Source of the DNA: JBCCGI01 sp039029355
GTDB taxonomy: Bacteria > Planctomycetota > UBA1135 > GCA-002686595
Direction of reading: 5' to 3'
NCBI GenBank assembly: GCA_039029355.1
Contig: JBCCGI010000010.1
Location: forward strand, 1 to 64,000
Length of the DNA: 64,000 nt
Shown here piece by piece: positions 33,852 to 42,296 of the stretch. The translations under genes and the position numbers were made by a program. A model generated the notes under the pieces. It made no database searches and had not been told where the DNA came from. It was given only the letters and a program-made list of their open reading frames with translations. Position 1 is the first letter of the stretch. Every line of letters begins with the position of its first letter.

Positions 33852-35023
33852 CGCGCGCGCTCCGCGTTGCGCGGCCTTTCGCCCTCCTCCTCGCGGCGTC
33901 CTGCGGGGGGGAGGGCGACGTCGTTTCCGAGCCGCCGCTCGCCGCGCGTGAGCCCGACCTCGAGGCGCTGCGCGCGATCGGCTACGCCGACCTCGGCGGT
34001 CGGCCCGAACCGGCCGAGGCAGCCGGCGCGTCGCCCGCGGAGCCCGCGCTGGTCGCGCCGGGGCTCAACGTCTACGCGGACGAGGTCGACCGCGTGCTCG
34101 CGCTCGACGCCGACGGGCGCACGGTGCACGCCTGGCGCATCCCGGGGCGCTCGCAGGTCGAGCACGCGCTGCCGCTCGGCGGCGGGCGGCTGCTGGCGGT
34201 CAGCGTCGACCAGGGCGTGACGGCGGTCGACGCGGACTCGCGCGTCCTTTGGAGCCGCGACCTCAACGCACACCACGACGTCGCGCGCGCCGCGAACGGC
34301 ACGTTCCTCGTGCCGGTGTGGAAGGAGCGCGAGTACCGCGGCCGTCGCGTGCGCTTCGATCAGCTGGTGCGGCTCGACCCGAGCGGCGAGCGCCTCGGCG
34401 CGTGGGATACCTTCGAGCACCTCGACGAGCTACAGCGGCTGCACCCGCCGCTGGCGCTCGACCGCGCGGCTCCGCCCGCAGCGGGCGACGACGCGATCTA
34501 CGACTACTACCACCTCAACACGGTCGCGCCGGTGCCGCCGAACGCGCTCGGCGACGACGCGCGCTTCCGCGCGGGCAACCTCGTGCTGTGCTTTCGCAAC
34601 GCGAACCTGATCGTGATCCTGGAGCGCGACACGCACGAGCTGGTGTGGAGCTACCGTCCCGGCACACTCGACATGCCGCACACGCCGCGCGTGCTGCCGA
34701 CGGGCACGCTGCTCATCTTCGACAACGGCCGCCACCGCGGCTGGTCGCGCGTCATCGAGGTCGACCCGCGGGACGGCCGCACGGTGTGGTCGTGGCAGGC
34801 CGATCCCCGACCGGACTTTTTTTCCGACGTGCGCGGCTCGTGCCAGCGGCTCTCGAACGGAAACACGCTGATTTGCGAGTCGGAACGCGGGCGCGCGTTC
34901 GAAGTCGCACCGGCGGGAGATGTGGTTTGGGAGCTCGTCAACCCGCTCGAGCGCGGCGGCCGTCCGCGGCGCATGTACCGCTTCCTGCGCTACTCCGAGG
35001 CGGAGCTGTTCGGCCCACGCTAA
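33818..35023 (+). CDS. Arylsulfotransferase (ASST)-family lipoprotein
   Basis: 401 residues from GTG 33818; the Arg-rich n-region and LLLAASCGG make a lipoprotein signal. The body is a six-bladed propeller of the arylsulfotransferase/PQQ-like class: GLNVYADEVDRVLALDADGRTVHAW, HHDVARAANGTFLVPVWKE, and LDMPHTPRVLPTGTLLIFDNG with conserved histidines in each blade centre. ASST enzymes move sulfate between phenols outside the cytoplasm, and the conserved His residues (HHD, YYHLN, MPHTP) are where the family has its active site. The start is the least certain part, since it lies inside the preceding small gene. An open frame beginning at 33548 is not coding upstream of here. Confidence 0.75.
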   Translation: MLRGRARLRRLARALRVARPFALLLAASCGGEGDVVSEPPLAAREPDLEALRAIGYADLGGRPEPAEAAGASPAEPALVAPGLNVYADEVDRVLALDADGRTVHAWRIPGRSQVEHALPLGGGRLLAVSVDQGVTAVDADSRVLWSRDLNAHHDVARAANGTFLVPVWKEREYRGRRVRFDQLVRLDPSGERLGAWDTFEHLDELQRLHPPLALDRAAPPAAGDDAIYDYYHLNTVAPVPPNALGDDARFRAGNLVLCFRNANLIVILERDTHELVWSYRPGTLDMPHTPRVLPTGTLLIFDNGRHRGWSRVIEVDPRDGRTVWSWQADPRPDFFSDVRGSCQRLSNGNTLICESERGRAFEVAPAGDVVWELVNPLERGGRPRRMYRFLRYSEAELFGPR

Positions 35024-35033
35024 ACTGGGCCGG

Positions 35034-36272
35034 ATGCGGCCCCTCTCACCCTGGATCTTCCTGGCCCTCGCGGCATCCCTCTCCTCGGCGTCCTCGGCCC
35101 AGTCGTCCGAGGCCTCGCGCGATGCTCTCCTCGCGGCCCGCGCCGCCACCTCGCACCTTGCGTACCGCAACGTCGCCCCCGTCCGCGGAGTCGTGACGCC
35201 GCAGATGGTCAACACCGGCGGCCTGCGTGACGTGGTGTTCGAGGGCCACGACCTGACCGTCGCGGCCGACGGCGGCACGAAGATCCTGTACGCGCCGTCC
35301 GAGCTGGACGACCCCTTCTATCGCGCCGCCATCTCGACCGCGGCCGGCGGCGCGACCGTCGACTACTTCGACGCGCGCGTCGCGACGCCCGACGTGCCCA
35401 CGCTGCTGCAGTACGACGCGGTGCACACCTGGAGCAACTTCACCTACTCCAACCCGGTGGCCTTCGGCGACAACCTCGCCAACTACGCCGACAGCGGCGG
35501 CAACGTCGTGCTCGGGGTCTTCTGCACGTACACGAACGGCAACTCGCTCGACGGCACGATCATGACGTCCGGCTACAGCCCGGTCGTGTCGCCGACCGGC
35601 GGCAACCACTTCTCGTTCGACGTCGACGCGGGGCCGTTCTTCTCCTGCATCGCCACGGCCGTGCAGAGCGTCTCGTCGAGCTTCCGCGACGTGCTGATCC
35701 TGCAGGGGCCCGGAATCATCGACAGCAAGTTCGACGGCGACGAGGAGATCGTCTCCGCCTACCGCGTCAGCCCGAGCCTGGGCTCGGGCGAGGTCGTCTA
35801 CGTCAACGGCGCCGGCGGCCAGCCGTTGACGCCGGGCGGCGACTGGCCGCTGATGGTCGCCAACGCGGCCCTCTGCAACCCCGGGCAGGTCGGCGCCACG
35901 CCCAGCTGCACCACGCGCCTGGGCGTGCTCGGTCTCAACCCGAACGACTTCACCTGCATCAACAACCCGATCGTCGCGCAGACCTGGCAGGTCAACGTCT
36001 CGACCACGCCCGCGGTCGGCACCCAGACCACGTCGACCACCGTGCTGGTCGGGCTCGGCGGACCGACCTCGGGGGTGGTGGTGCTCGGCTACGAGCTCTT
36101 GGTCCTGCCGAACTACGTCGAGATCGGCCCGGCGCTCGGCACGCACAACATCCCGGTGCCGCCGATCGCGGACTTCATCGGAGCACAGTTTCCGGTGCAG
36201 GCCGCCCGCGTCGAGGCCAACCCGGCTGCGGTCGTGCTGACCAACGCCCTCGACGTGACGGTCGGCCTCTAG
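35034..36272 (+). CDS. Secreted protein of unknown function (412 aa)
   Basis: Signal peptide MRPLSPWIFLALAASLSSASSAQ, then a beta-rich body. A Rossmann-like piece at about 65-190 (LYAPSELDDPFYRAAISTAAGG, NLANYADSGGNVVLGVFC, DVLILQGPGIIDSK) looks like the GATase/ThuA-like fold used by cell-surface proteins. A C-terminal beta domain follows. ATG 35034 lies 10 nt after the upstream stop, with a TAAACT box (35021-35026) just seven bases away, so it may also be made from a leaderless transcript. Family not recognised with confidence. Confidence 0.65.
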   Translation: MRPLSPWIFLALAASLSSASSAQSSEASRDALLAARAATSHLAYRNVAPVRGVVTPQMVNTGGLRDVVFEGHDLTVAADGGTKILYAPSELDDPFYRAAISTAAGGATVDYFDARVATPDVPTLLQYDAVHTWSNFTYSNPVAFGDNLANYADSGGNVVLGVFCTYTNGNSLDGTIMTSGYSPVVSPTGGNHFSFDVDAGPFFSCIATAVQSVSSSFRDVLILQGPGIIDSKFDGDEEIVSAYRVSPSLGSGEVVYVNGAGGQPLTPGGDWPLMVANAALCNPGQVGATPSCTTRLGVLGLNPNDFTCINNPIVAQTWQVNVSTTPAVGTQTTSTTVLVGLGGPTSGVVVLGYELLVLPNYVEIGPALGTHNIPVPPIADFIGAQFPVQAARVEANPAAVVLTNALDVTVGL

Positions 36273-36285
36273 TACCACCCGCTCC

Positions 36286-36693
36286 ATGCGCCGCCCCGCC
36301 GCCGCCTGCGCGCTGGCCCTGGCCGCCTCCTGCCAAGGCGCCGGAGCGGCCGACCAGCCCTACGTCATCCGCCTCGCCCAACCCGCGCCGGAGACGATCG
36401 AGGGCCTGCGGCTCGACCCGCTCTTCGCGACGCCGACGCTGAGCGCGGCGCTCGCGTCGACCAAGATCTCGCTCCCGGCCCACTACCACGAACGCCACGA
36501 AGAGACGGTGCTGATCATCGCCGGCACCGGCGCGATGTGGATCGACGGCCAGCGCTACGCCGTCGAACCCGGCATGCTGATCCACGTCCCCCGCGGCGCC
36601 GTCCACCGCGTCGAGCCGGACGGCCCGATCAGCGCCCTGTCGATCTTCACGCCGCCCTTCGACGGGGAGGATCGCATCTTCGTCGAGGAGTAG
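36286..36693 (+). CDS. Cupin-domain lipoprotein
   Basis: 135 residues: short lipoprotein signal (ALALAASCQ), then one cupin barrel. Motif 1 is present as LPAHYHERHEETVLIIAG (two His plus Glu) and motif 2 as PGMLIHVPRGAVHRVE, so a metal site is likely. Small extracytoplasmic cupins can bind metals, sugars or act as dioxygenases; nothing here decides which. It lies 13 nt after the secreted unknown and 12 nt before the symporter, so an operon with the symporter is likely. Confidence 0.78.
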   Translation: MRRPAAACALALAASCQGAGAADQPYVIRLAQPAPETIEGLRLDPLFATPTLSAALASTKISLPAHYHERHEETVLIIAGTGAMWIDGQRYAVEPGMLIHVPRGAVHRVEPDGPISALSIFTPPFDGEDRIFVEE

Positions 36694-36705
36694 GCTGGGG
36701 GGCCG

Positions 36706-38817
36706 ATGGACGGCTTCCTGTACCAGTACGGCGTCGGCGGAGCGGTGTTCGGCGTAGGCCTCGTCTACGCCTGGCGCCAGGGCTACCTCGGGCTCGCCGG
36801 CAAGCCGCTGCGCAACCTCGCGCTCCTGCTCTTCGGCCTGCTCGTCTTCGCGGTGCTGCAGGGCTACCTGCAGTACGCGCCGATGGACGAGCGCCCGGCG
36901 GTGACCGCCGCCGGCGGCGAGGCGGTGTCGTCGGAGTCGCTCGCGCGCCCGATCGACTACGCGGTGATGGGGCTGTACCTCGCGCTCATCCTGCTGGTCG
37001 GCGTGTTCTTCGGCCGCCGGCAGCGCACGCTGCGCGATTTCTTCTTCGGCGGGCAGCGCTTCTCATGGTGGCTGATCGCGTTCAGCCTGGTTGCGACGCT
37101 GGTCGGTTCGTACAGCTTCGTGAAGTACGGACAGGCGGCGTACACGTACGGGCTCTCCTCCAGCCAGACGTACCTCAACGACTGGTTCTGGATGCCGCTC
37201 TTGCTCTTCGGGTGGCTGCCGCTGCTGTACTTCTCGCGCGTTACGTCCGTGCCCGAGTACTTCGGCCGCCGCTTCGGCCCCAAGGTGCGCCTGGCGGCGA
37301 CGGTGTCGGTGCTGACGTACCTGATCAGCTACGTCGGCGTGAACCTCTACACGATGGGGACGGTGCTCGAGAGCCTCCTGGGCTGGGACGTCTTCTGGGC
37401 CGCGGTCGCGGTCGCGTCCGTGTCGGCCGTGTACGTGACGATGGGCGGGCAGACATCGGTGATCATGACCGACCTGTTGCAGGGCGCGGCGCTGCTGCTG
37501 ACGGGCCTCCTCCTGCTCGCCCTCGGCATCCACCACATCGGCGGCTTCGAGGCCTTCTGGGAACATCTGCCCCGCGCCCAGCGCACCGCCTTCCACAACT
37601 TCAACGACGAACCCGCCTTCCCGTCGGTCGGGATCTTCTGGCAGGACGCGATGGCGAACTCGGCGTTCTTCTACTTCCTCAACCAGGGCATCCTGATGCG
37701 CTTCGTCGCCGCGAAGTCGGCCCGCGAGGCGCGCAAGGCGGCGGTGGCGATGCCGCTCTTGCTGATGCCTATCGCGGCGTGTGTGGTCGCGTCCGGCGGA
37801 TGGATCGCACGCTCGTTCGTGCATGCGGGAGTGCTGCCGGAGATGGAGCCGAAGGAGGCGTTCTACGTTGCCGCCGAGTTCCTGTCGCGGCCCGGCGTCT
37901 TCGGTTTGATCCTCGCGGCGCTCACGGCGGCGTTGATGTCGACCGTCGATACGCTGATCACCGCCGTCTCGACCGTCGCGGTGAACGACGTGTATCGCCC
38001 GTACGTGCGCCCGAAGGCGACCGACGGCGAGCTGTTGCGCGTCGCGCGCTTCTGCGCCGTGGGCGTGACGCTGCTGGGGATCGCGCTCGTGCCGGTGTTC
38101 GCGCAGTTCGACACGATCTACGCCGCCCACGGCGCGATGACGGCCGCCGTGACGCCGCCGCTGGTCGTGGCGCTGCTGCTCGCCGTGTTTTGGCGCCGCT
38201 ACACGCGCACGGCCGCACTGTGGACGATCGTCGGCGGCCTGGCGGCGATCGGGCTCTCGATCTTCGTGCCCGACATCATCGCGCCGTTCGGCCACGGCGT
38301 GCCGGGCGTCGACACGGGCGACGGCCTCTTCGCCGGCGCGAAGCGCTACAAGTTCCTGCGCGCGTGCTACGGCCTGGCGGTGAGCGGCGTCATCGGCGTC
38401 ACGGTCACCCTCTTCACCAAACCCGAGCCCGCCGAGCGCCAGCGCGGCTTGGTGTGGGGCACCGTCGCCGACGCCATCGCGCACTACAAGGGCTCACCGG
38501 GCCGCGAGGGGCAGGAAACCCAAGCCCTCGCCCGCGCGACGCGCGCCGATGCGGAGCCGCGCGAAGCGGGCACGCATGGGTTGCCGAGCGTGGTGCTGTC
38601 GACCGAGCTCGCCCGCGCGCTGGACGCGAATGAAGGCGACCTCGTCTACGTTACCGACGCCCGCCGCTGGCTCGGCGGTTTGCGCAGTGCGCACGCGCTG
38701 GTCGCGTCGGTCGAGGAGCGCGACGGCGCCGAGGTCGTGCTCGGCCCGGTCACGTACGGCGACGTGGTGGCGTCGGGCCGTGAGGGAGAGCCCTTGAGGG
38801 TCGAGCGCCTCTACTGA
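36706..38817 (+). CDS. Sodium:solute symporter family protein with C-terminal extension
   Basis: 703 residues. After one extra N-terminal helix comes the SSS core of about thirteen helices: FFFGGQRFSWWLIAFSLVATLVGSYSFVKYG (sodium-site region), VTSVPEYFGRRFG (the family signature) and AALTAALMSTVDTLITAVSTVAVNDVYR. The last 120 residues form a soluble domain (VVLSTELARALDANEGDLVYVTDARRWLGGLRSAHALV) not found in short SSS transporters. Substrate unknown. ATG 36706, 12 nt after the cupin gene. Confidence 0.82.
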   Translation: MDGFLYQYGVGGAVFGVGLVYAWRQGYLGLAGKPLRNLALLLFGLLVFAVLQGYLQYAPMDERPAVTAAGGEAVSSESLARPIDYAVMGLYLALILLVGVFFGRRQRTLRDFFFGGQRFSWWLIAFSLVATLVGSYSFVKYGQAAYTYGLSSSQTYLNDWFWMPLLLFGWLPLLYFSRVTSVPEYFGRRFGPKVRLAATVSVLTYLISYVGVNLYTMGTVLESLLGWDVFWAAVAVASVSAVYVTMGGQTSVIMTDLLQGAALLLTGLLLLALGIHHIGGFEAFWEHLPRAQRTAFHNFNDEPAFPSVGIFWQDAMANSAFFYFLNQGILMRFVAAKSAREARKAAVAMPLLLMPIAACVVASGGWIARSFVHAGVLPEMEPKEAFYVAAEFLSRPGVFGLILAALTAALMSTVDTLITAVSTVAVNDVYRPYVRPKATDGELLRVARFCAVGVTLLGIALVPVFAQFDTIYAAHGAMTAAVTPPLVVALLLAVFWRRYTRTAALWTIVGGLAAIGLSIFVPDIIAPFGHGVPGVDTGDGLFAGAKRYKFLRACYGLAVSGVIGVTVTLFTKPEPAERQRGLVWGTVADAIAHYKGSPGREGQETQALARATRADAEPREAGTHGLPSVVLSTELARALDANEGDLVYVTDARRWLGGLRSAHALVASVEERDGAEVVLGPVTYGDVVASGREGEPLRVERLY

Positions 38818-38820
38818 GGC

Positions 38821-38826
38821 TATACT
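38821..38826 (+). promoter_or_regulatory. -10-like box before the first NACHT gene
   Basis: GGC-TATACT-CCGCCGCC lies 24 nt before the TTG start at 38850 and directly after the symporter stop. It belongs to the recurring GGCTAnnnT group in this window. Confidence 0.45.
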
Positions 38827-38849
38827 CCGCCGCCTTCCGCTCGCCTCCC

Positions 38850-41780
38850 TTGTCCAAGCCCCTCTACGTCTTCATCGGCCACAGCGCCGACGCGACCGAA
38901 GAAGCGCAAGCGATCCACGCGCTGGAGCCGAAGCTCCAGCACGAGCTCGACCGCCTCCGCGAAGCCGGTGCAGTTGCGCCGTTCGAGCGCGTGAAGACCT
39001 GGGTGTGGGACCACGACGCCCGCGGCCTCGTCGGTGGGCAGCAGTCGACGGTCGATCCGACCCTCGACCAGTCCGAGATCGCGGTCTTCGTCTTCCGCGA
39101 CCGCATCGGAAAGACGACGTGGCAGGAGCTCCTGCGCGCGCGCGATGCGTCGAGCCGATGCGGCCTGGTGTACGCGCTCTTCCCCGGCGAGGTGCCGGGC
39201 GACGGCAAGCTGCTCGAGATCGAGTCGGTCGAGGAGTGGCTCGACCTCCTGAAAAGGAAGCGAAGCCTGACCGATGACTGGAACGAAGACGACTCGCAGG
39301 CGCTCCTTCCGCTCCCCGCCTACCGCGACCGCGCGCACCTCGGCGAGATCGTTCTCGAGCAGTTCCGAAAGGACCTGCCCGGCCTCGTGCGCGAAGCCGC
39401 GAAGGCCGACCCCTTGGCGCCCGCTCGCGCCGCCGAGGCCTTCGCCGCCGAGGTCGACGAGTATCTGAGCCAGATCGGGCCCTTCCACGCCAACCTGAAG
39501 ATGGTCGGCTTCGAGAGCAAGGGCCGCTTCCTGCTCGACCTCTCCGAGATGGAGATCGAGCGCTTCGCGATCCCGGACCTGCGCGGCCACGGCGACGCGC
39601 GCTTTGACGACGCCGAGGGCGCCGACGATCGCATCGGCCTGCACGCCGAACGCTCGATCGCGCTCAAGGACGCCTTCCGCGAGCCGATCGGGGACCGCAA
39701 GCAGCGCGGCATCGCTCTGCTCGGCGACCCCGGGTCGGGCAAGACGACGTACCTCAAGCAGCTCCTCGTCTGGACGGTCCGCAACGGCTCCGAGTCGCTG
39801 GGCCTTCCGCCGGGGCTGATCCCGGTCTATGTCCCGCTCAGCCGTCTGGGCGAGGGTGAGGAGCGCGGCATCTGGAGCCTGGTCGAGGACGAGCTCGCCA
39901 AGCTGCGCATGCCCGAGGGCTTCGGACGCCGGCTGATCGAGTCGCGCCGGCCGCTCCTTCTGCTGTTCGACGGGCTCGACGAGGTGCCGGCCGAGGGCGA
40001 CCGGCGGCGCGTGGCGCAGGCGATCGACGACGCGTGCTCGGCGTCGCGAAGCTCGTACTTCGTGACGACGTGCCGGTACGCCGGCTACTCCGACCACGCC
40101 CGGCTGTCGCTGGAGTTCGCCGAGCTACACCTGCGCCCGCTGGGCAAGGAGCAGGCCGACGAGTTCGTACGCCGCTGGTTCGCCGCGGTCGACCCCGGCG
40201 CGGGGGGCCAGACCCGCGCCGCGGAGCTGGTCGAACGGCTGAGCTCACCGGACTTCCGCTCGGCCCGCGTGGCCGAGCTAACGCGCAACCCGCTGTTGCT
40301 TACGACGCTGTGCCTCGTCTACCGCGAGACCGGCGACCTCCCGCGCCGCCGCGTGGACCTGTACGAGGAGTGCATCGCGCTCCTCCTCGGCCGCTGGCGC
40401 GAGGCGAAGCGGCTGGAGCCCGACGTCGCACGCCGCGCGCTCGGCCCCTTGGCTCTTTGGCTGCACGGCGTCGAGAACCGCAAGCGCGCAACGGCGGCCG
40501 AGATGACGCCGGTGCTCTCGCCGGCGCTGGAGGAAGCCGGCGAGACGCGCGCGACCGCCGCGTCGTTCCTCGACGCGATTCGCGACGACAGCGGGCTGTT
40601 GACCGGTTGGAGTGACCGCGACTACGGCTTCCTGCACCTGGGGTTTCAGGAGTACTTCGCGGCGCTCGAGATCCACCGGCGCTCGGAGCAGGAGCCCGAG
40701 CTCTTGCAGAGGCTTGCGCGGGAGTGGGGCAACGATTGGTGGCGTGAGGTGACGTTGTTGCTCGTCGGACTGAGGGAGCGCCCCGCGTTCGAGCCATTCT
40801 TGCGCACGCTTCTCGCCGAGCACGGAGTGGCGCTCGATGAGAACCTCCTGAGCGAGTGCGTCGACGACGCTGTAGAGGCGACGGCGACGCCCTTCCTCGA
40901 GCTTTTGGATGAGCCCTGGGGTGACGACGGCGCGTTCTGGGAGCGGCAGCTCGCGGCGCTCCTTGCCGCGCAGCAAGTGGATCGAGACAGCCTTGGCGAG
41001 GCCCGAGTCGAGCGCCTGCTCGGGCACCCGTACGAGCCGATCGCGAGTCGCTTCCAGCCTGAGCTGGCCAGGCTGGAGACGATCACCGCACGAGAAGGCG
41101 GGTATGAGCTTGTTCGCATCCCCGGTGGCGCCTTCCAAATGGGGTCCCCACCGGACGAGCGCAGTCGCTTCGAATGGGAGGGCCCTCAACACGAGGTTCG
41201 AGTGCCCGACTTCTACCTGGGCCATCATCCCGTCACGAACGCGGAGTACGCGCGGTTTCTGGAGGCGACGGGGGCGCGCGAGCCCGAATTTTGGTCCGAC
41301 GGTCGCTTCAACCAACCCGACCAGCCGGTGGTCGGTGTTTCCTGGGACGAAGCCTATGCGTACTGCCAGTGGGCGGGCTTACGTCTACCGTCCGAGGCCG
41401 AGTGGGAGTACGCCTGTCGAGCGGGAAGCCTCGGCCGCTTCTCTTCGGGCGAAGAGGATGAGGACTTGGCGGGGATCGGGTGGTACGCGGAGAACTCGAC
41501 CGAGAAGCTTCAGCCGGTGGGCAAGAAGCCAGCGAACGCGTTTGGGCTGCGCGACATGCACGGGAACGTGTGGGAGTGGTGCCAGGACACGTGGCACGAT
41601 GACTACGAGGGGGCTCCAGCGGACGGTTCGGCGTGGGAGGGCTCCTCGGACCGCGTGTACCGAGGTGGCTCGTTTCTCTACGGGGCGCGCTTCGCACGCT
41701 CGGCGTACCGCAGCACTTGGCACCCGTCGTCCCGCAACCACGACCTCGGCTTCCGTCCCGCCAGGGTCATCACCGAGTGA
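38850..41780 (+). CDS. NACHT NTPase with DUF4062/TIR-like N-terminus and FGE-like variable C-terminus (A)
   Basis: 976 residues, three parts. Residues 1-150 are a small alpha/beta domain (YVFIGHSADATEEAQAI ... LDQSEIAVFVFRDRIG) similar in plan to DUF4062/TIR-like effector domains. The STAND/NACHT NTPase spans about 285-720, with P-loop GDPGSGKTT (293-300), Walker B LLLLFDGLDEVP and sensor TTCRYAGY. Residues 748-976 are a formylglycine-enzyme/sulfatase-modifying-like domain (VRIPGGAFQMGS, LRLPSEAEWEYACRAG, MHGNVWEWCQDTW, RGGSF). The cysteines of true formylglycine enzymes are absent near RSAYRSTWHPSSRNHDLGFR, so the domain should bind, not oxidise. Bacterial NACHT proteins are known anti-phage sensors. 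TTG start at 38850. Convergent with a related gene; the shared 3' ends and variable block are described in the findings. Confidence 0.8.
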   Translation: MSKPLYVFIGHSADATEEAQAIHALEPKLQHELDRLREAGAVAPFERVKTWVWDHDARGLVGGQQSTVDPTLDQSEIAVFVFRDRIGKTTWQELLRARDASSRCGLVYALFPGEVPGDGKLLEIESVEEWLDLLKRKRSLTDDWNEDDSQALLPLPAYRDRAHLGEIVLEQFRKDLPGLVREAAKADPLAPARAAEAFAAEVDEYLSQIGPFHANLKMVGFESKGRFLLDLSEMEIERFAIPDLRGHGDARFDDAEGADDRIGLHAERSIALKDAFREPIGDRKQRGIALLGDPGSGKTTYLKQLLVWTVRNGSESLGLPPGLIPVYVPLSRLGEGEERGIWSLVEDELAKLRMPEGFGRRLIESRRPLLLLFDGLDEVPAEGDRRRVAQAIDDACSASRSSYFVTTCRYAGYSDHARLSLEFAELHLRPLGKEQADEFVRRWFAAVDPGAGGQTRAAELVERLSSPDFRSARVAELTRNPLLLTTLCLVYRETGDLPRRRVDLYEECIALLLGRWREAKRLEPDVARRALGPLALWLHGVENRKRATAAEMTPVLSPALEEAGETRATAASFLDAIRDDSGLLTGWSDRDYGFLHLGFQEYFAALEIHRRSEQEPELLQRLAREWGNDWWREVTLLLVGLRERPAFEPFLRTLLAEHGVALDENLLSECVDDAVEATATPFLELLDEPWGDDGAFWERQLAALLAAQQVDRDSLGEARVERLLGHPYEPIASRFQPELARLETITAREGGYELVRIPGGAFQMGSPPDERSRFEWEGPQHEVRVPDFYLGHHPVTNAEYARFLEATGAREPEFWSDGRFNQPDQPVVGVSWDEAYAYCQWAGLRLPSEAEWEYACRAGSLGRFSSGEEDEDLAGIGWYAENSTEKLQPVGKKPANAFGLRDMHGNVWEWCQDTWHDDYEGAPADGSAWEGSSDRVYRGGSFLYGARFARSAYRSTWHPSSRNHDLGFRPARVITE
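41525..41780 (+). repeat. 3' segment shared (inverted) with the convergent NACHT gene, arm A
   Basis: From the codons for KKPANAFGL to the stop, this segment reads nearly the same as the complement of 42043-42296. Shared runs include GGGAACGTGTGGGAGTGGTG (41572-41580 and on), CGCGCTTCGCACGCTCGGC (41686-41704) and GTCATCACCGAGTGA at the end. The rest of the two genes is much less alike. The arms are 262 bp apart. Confidence 0.75.
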
Positions 41781-42042
41781 CCTCACCACTTTGCCCGAGG
41801 CTCTGAGACCTGGGACAAGAGCGGCGCGGACCGAGCCGGCGAAGCCTGGCCCGAGGCGAGCGCCGACGACAACGCGCCGCGCGGAGGGGCTCGGGCACTA
41901 TGGACACCGCGAGCCGAGAAGTGCTGGAGCGGCTCATCATCGACGTCCCGTCGATGGGACGAAGTCCATCGACCCTCGGCGCGGGCCCGGCTTCGAACGG
42001 GCCTCCTCGAGGTGTTCTCTGGGCCGAGGGTGAGTGGTGAAG
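41781..42042. other. Spacer between the convergent NACHT genes, with alternative hairpins
   Basis: No gene found. ATCGAC (41939-41944), GTCGAT (41950-41955) and ATCGAC (41968-41973) allow two exclusive stems; the second extends to GTCGATGG/CCATCGAC (41950-41957 with 41966-41973). Likely a two-way transcription end. The first bases after both stop codons (C, C or T, TCACCACT) are also alike, so the shared segment runs a little past the genes. Confidence 0.5.
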
Positions 42043-42296
42043 TCACTCGGTGATGACCCCGGCGAGACGGAAGCCGAGGTAGGGGGTGGGGAGCGATTCG
42101 AGCCGGAAGATGCGGCATGCCGAGCGTGCGAAGCGCGGCACATCGATGAATGAGCCACCTCGGACGGCACGCCCCGTGGAGCTTCCCCTCGCCGAACCAT
42201 CCGCTGGAGCTCCCTCGTAGTTGCCGTGCCACGTGTCCTGACACCACTCCCACACGTTCCCGTGCATGTCGTGCAGCCCGAAAGCGTTCGCGGGCT
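42043..42296 (-). repeat. 3' segment shared (inverted) with the convergent NACHT gene, arm B
   Basis: Partner of the arm at 41525-41780. Upstream of RGGSF the two differ mostly at third codon positions. After RGGSF the differences are almost all at codon positions 1 and 2, within blocks 42070-42105 and 42142-42153. Confidence 0.75.
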
